Assembly (NCBI GenBank): GCA_023101725.1
Contig: JALJCO010003968.1
Span: 1,116,001 to 1,180,000 of the forward strand
Length of the DNA: 64,000 bases
Direction: 5' to 3'
Origin: Atherinomorus stipes
Lineage: Eukaryota; Chordata; Actinopteri; Atheriniformes; Atherinidae
The position numbers and the translations under genes were made by a program. Below are positions 61,820 to 64,000 of the stretch, piece after piece. Every line of letters starts with the position of its first letter. Positions within the stretch are counted from its first letter, which is position 1. The notes under the pieces were generated by a model. That model worked only from the letters and a program-made list of their open reading frames with translations. It searched no databases and had not been told where the DNA came from.

Positions 61820-62157
61820 GGTAAGTGGATTAAGAGTTTCTTTTCTTTTATGAAGAGTGCATAAAAATTCTGATGTGAGAAACTGGAAAACAAATCAGTT
61901 ACTTTCATACTATTATTACTTTCATGACAACCCTTTAACATAAAAATGTTTCTTGCATTTGTTTTTATTCTCATTGTAAAGGAAAAAGGACCCACACGTT
62001 TCTTCAACAATCTCTTCCTGTGATCCAAGTAAAAAGACAGTTCTCTGATGCAGCGTCCTTGAATGGATCCAAATTACAGACTGCTGGAAAGCACAGCTTC
62101 CAACCCCCCTGACAGAGCTCCAATCAGACTGTCCTGTCGACTCTACAGCTCACCCTG

Positions 62158-63360
62158 ATGGGTTGTCTCAACCTAACCAGTGGAAATGAGACTTTGGCTG
62201 GCAAGCACCCTTTTACTGTCCAGACCTCCGTGCCACTCACAATCCTGGTGGGTATGCTCATCCTGCTGACTGTGTTTGGCAATGTCATGGTGGTAATTGC
62301 CGTGATTACAAGCCGAGCCCTGAAAGCACCTCAGAACTTGTTTTTAGTGTCTCTGGCATCAGCAGACATCCTAGTTGCCACCTTAGTGATGCCATTCTCT
62401 TTAGCGAATGAACTTATGGGCTACTGGTACTTTGGTGAAGTGTGGTGTGAAATCCACCTGGCCTTGGATGTACTCTTCTGCACCTCATCTATTGTTCACC
62501 TGTGTGCAATAAGCTTGGACAGATACTGGTCTGTAACTAAAGCGATTGAGTACAATCTGAGAAGGACGCCACGCAGGATTAAATGCACTATCTGTCTACT
62601 TTGGGTCCTGGCGGCCATCATTTCATTCCCTCCTCTTATCACTATGAAAAAGGATGAGGGCAAAAAGGACAGGCCTGTATGCAAAATTAATGAGGAGAAA
62701 TGGTACATCATATTTTCTAGCACTGCCTCTTTCTTTGCACCCTGCATTATTATGATTATGGTGTATGCAAGAATCTATCAGATTGCCAAGAAAAGAACAC
62801 GGGTTCCACCAAGACAAAGGCAAAGAGAGAATGGCAACTCAGAAGACACCAAGTTTGGGTTGGACCCCCCAAAAACAAAAGGCAGAGAAGATGAGATGAA
62901 ACAGGAGGTCAGTAAAGAGCTCAATGAGCTCGATGTGGAGGAGGAGGCTTCCTCATCTGATGGGAATGATACCATCCTTTGTTCCTTGAGGAAGAAGAAG
63001 GGTGTGAGAACAACCAAAGTGACGCAGGTGAAGCCTGGAGAAACCTTTCCAAAAGCAGAGGTGCTGTCCTCAGTCACAGCAAACAGGTGGAAGGGAAGGC
63101 AAAACAAAGAAAGGCGTTTTACATTTGTCCTTGCTGTCGTCATGGGAGTGTTTGTTCTTTGTTGGTTCCCCTTTTTCTTCACATACACACTCACTGCTGT
63201 GTGTGACACCTGCTGTGTCCCAGAGACATTGTTCAAAATGTTCTTCTGGTTTGGTTACTGTAATAGCTCGCTCAATCCTGTTATATACACCATATTCAAT
63301 TCTGACTTCAGAAAATCTTTTAAAAAGATCCTCTGTAAAAGAAGCAGAGGAGTTTTGTAA
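62158..63360 (+). CDS. adra2a: alpha-2A adrenergic receptor
   Basis: A class A GPCR for noradrenaline and adrenaline that couples to Gi/o and lowers cAMP at the plasma membrane. The single coding exon gives 400 residues; human ADRA2A is also intronless. Seven hydrophobic segments are visible. Key residues are N-glycosylation sequons at Asn5 and Asn10, Asp70 (2.50), Cys97 and Cys175 (disulfide), Asp104 (3.32, amine binding), DRY at 121-123, serines 187, 188 and 191 in TM5 (SFFAPC follows), CWFP at 335-338, NPVIY at 373-377 and a palmitoylation-type Cys393. The third loop keeps the acidic-serine GRK site EEEASSSDGND, the VKPG segment and RWKGRQNKERRFTF, which match alpha-2A better than 2B or 2C. 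Synteny with add3, mxi1 and smndc1 also points to adra2a. Its short third loop is normal for fish. Confidence 0.92.
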   Translation: MGCLNLTSGNETLAGKHPFTVQTSVPLTILVGMLILLTVFGNVMVVIAVITSRALKAPQNLFLVSLASADILVATLVMPFSLANELMGYWYFGEVWCEIHLALDVLFCTSSIVHLCAISLDRYWSVTKAIEYNLRRTPRRIKCTICLLWVLAAIISFPPLITMKKDEGKKDRPVCKINEEKWYIIFSSTASFFAPCIIMIMVYARIYQIAKKRTRVPPRQRQRENGNSEDTKFGLDPPKTKGREDEMKQEVSKELNELDVEEEASSSDGNDTILCSLRKKKGVRTTKVTQVKPGETFPKAEVLSSVTANRWKGRQNKERRFTFVLAVVMGVFVLCWFPFFFTYTLTAVCDTCCVPETLFKMFFWFGYCNSSLNPVIYTIFNSDFRKSFKKILCKRSRGVL

Positions 63361-64000
63361 ATAAGACTTTCATATTGTGCATTTTGCAGTATTTTACATT
63401 AAGGTCTCCATCAGTAGATGTTTGTTTTGTAATATTAAATGATTTAAAAAAAGAAACGTAATGTGCAGTTTGCTTAACATCTAGTGTTAGAATTTCTTAT
63501 TTTGAGTTTAGGTTTTGATAGTATACAATTGCGACATCACTGATGATGGCAGATTTTCTTTAAAATCTTTTCTAGTTTGTAACTTTTCCGCAATATGACA
63601 GTGATTCTCAACATGGGGGGCAGGACTAACAGGGAGGTTGGGAGATAACTTTTGTCCTTATATGGTGATGTAAAATATATCAAATGAAGGTTCACACCAT
63701 CTGCATCACTGATAGAATTAGCATTATATTGCCCATTCTTGTGAGTTTCAAAGTGTGCATGCAAGAGTCTGTTATTGGAGGTTGCCCCAGCAACCTGCAT
63801 ATTCTGGACGGTCATGACCCCAAAATATGTTACCATCATGTATCCCCCCCCCCCCCCCCCCCCCCCTTTTTGTCAAACATTTGTAAATAAGCAAGACAAG
63901 TGATACCATGATGATTAAAAATTGAGCTGCATGCTCACAGCAGGAACCGTGTCATGGTAGAAATTAAATGTCAAAATGATGCATATTACTTGGACGCCAA
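63361..64000 (+). other. adra2a 3' flank
   Basis: Presumed 3' UTR and beyond. ATTAAA at about 63433 is a weak polyadenylation candidate. A poly-C run of about 24 bases lies at 63844-63867. No other gene is seen before the window ends. Confidence 0.4.
63844..63867. repeat. poly-C run
   Basis: Homopolymer of about 24 C followed by TTTTTG. Length is likely uncertain. Confidence 0.85.

Overview
The window is nuclear DNA from a bony fish, most likely a percomorph-type teleost. Genes are split by GT-AG introns. The gaps hold typical teleost transposon debris: L2-type LINE, tRNA-headed SINE, Tc1-like, hAT-like and Harbinger-like elements. The order add3 - mxi1 - smndc1 - adra2a matches the vertebrate block on human 10q25. 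The species cannot be named from this sequence.

Layout. 1-15.3 kb: no convincing gene; an L2 LINE relic with a SINE inserted in it, a MITE carrying a LINE piece, a deleted Tc1-like transposon and two CTCF-like motifs. 15.4-43.7 kb, plus strand: add3 (gamma-adducin), 14 coding exons predicting 694 aa, with a possible non-coding first exon near 15.6-15.8 kb. Its 9.5-kb fifth intron and other introns hold most of the mobile DNA: an hAT MITE with an exact 8-bp target duplication, a 2-kb Tc1-like element with another MITE inside it, a 1.1-kb foldback inverted repeat, and a poly-G block that looks like a sequencing or assembly artefact. 46.6-56.3 kb, plus: mxi1 (MAX-interacting bHLH-zip repressor), 6 exons, 268 aa. 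56.6-60.5 kb, minus: smndc1 (SPF30, Tudor splicing factor), 5 coding exons, 238 aa, tail-to-tail with mxi1. 62.2-63.4 kb, plus: intronless-coding adra2a (alpha-2A adrenergic receptor), 400 aa, with a TATA box about 460 bp upstream of its ATG.

The four genes do not form a pathway: they are a cytoskeletal membrane-skeleton protein, a MYC-antagonist transcription factor, a spliceosome assembly factor and a G-protein-coupled receptor. They are together by ancestral synteny, not as an operon. I found no CRISPR array, no tRNA or rRNA gene and no evidence for a new multi-gene system. The most unusual sequence features are the foldback element, two perfect quasi-palindromes inside the Tc1 relic that look like template-switch events, a nested cruciform-prone palindrome in mxi1 intron 1, a (TC)9 microsatellite inside an add3 coding exon, and the poly-G block with odd neighbouring sequence.
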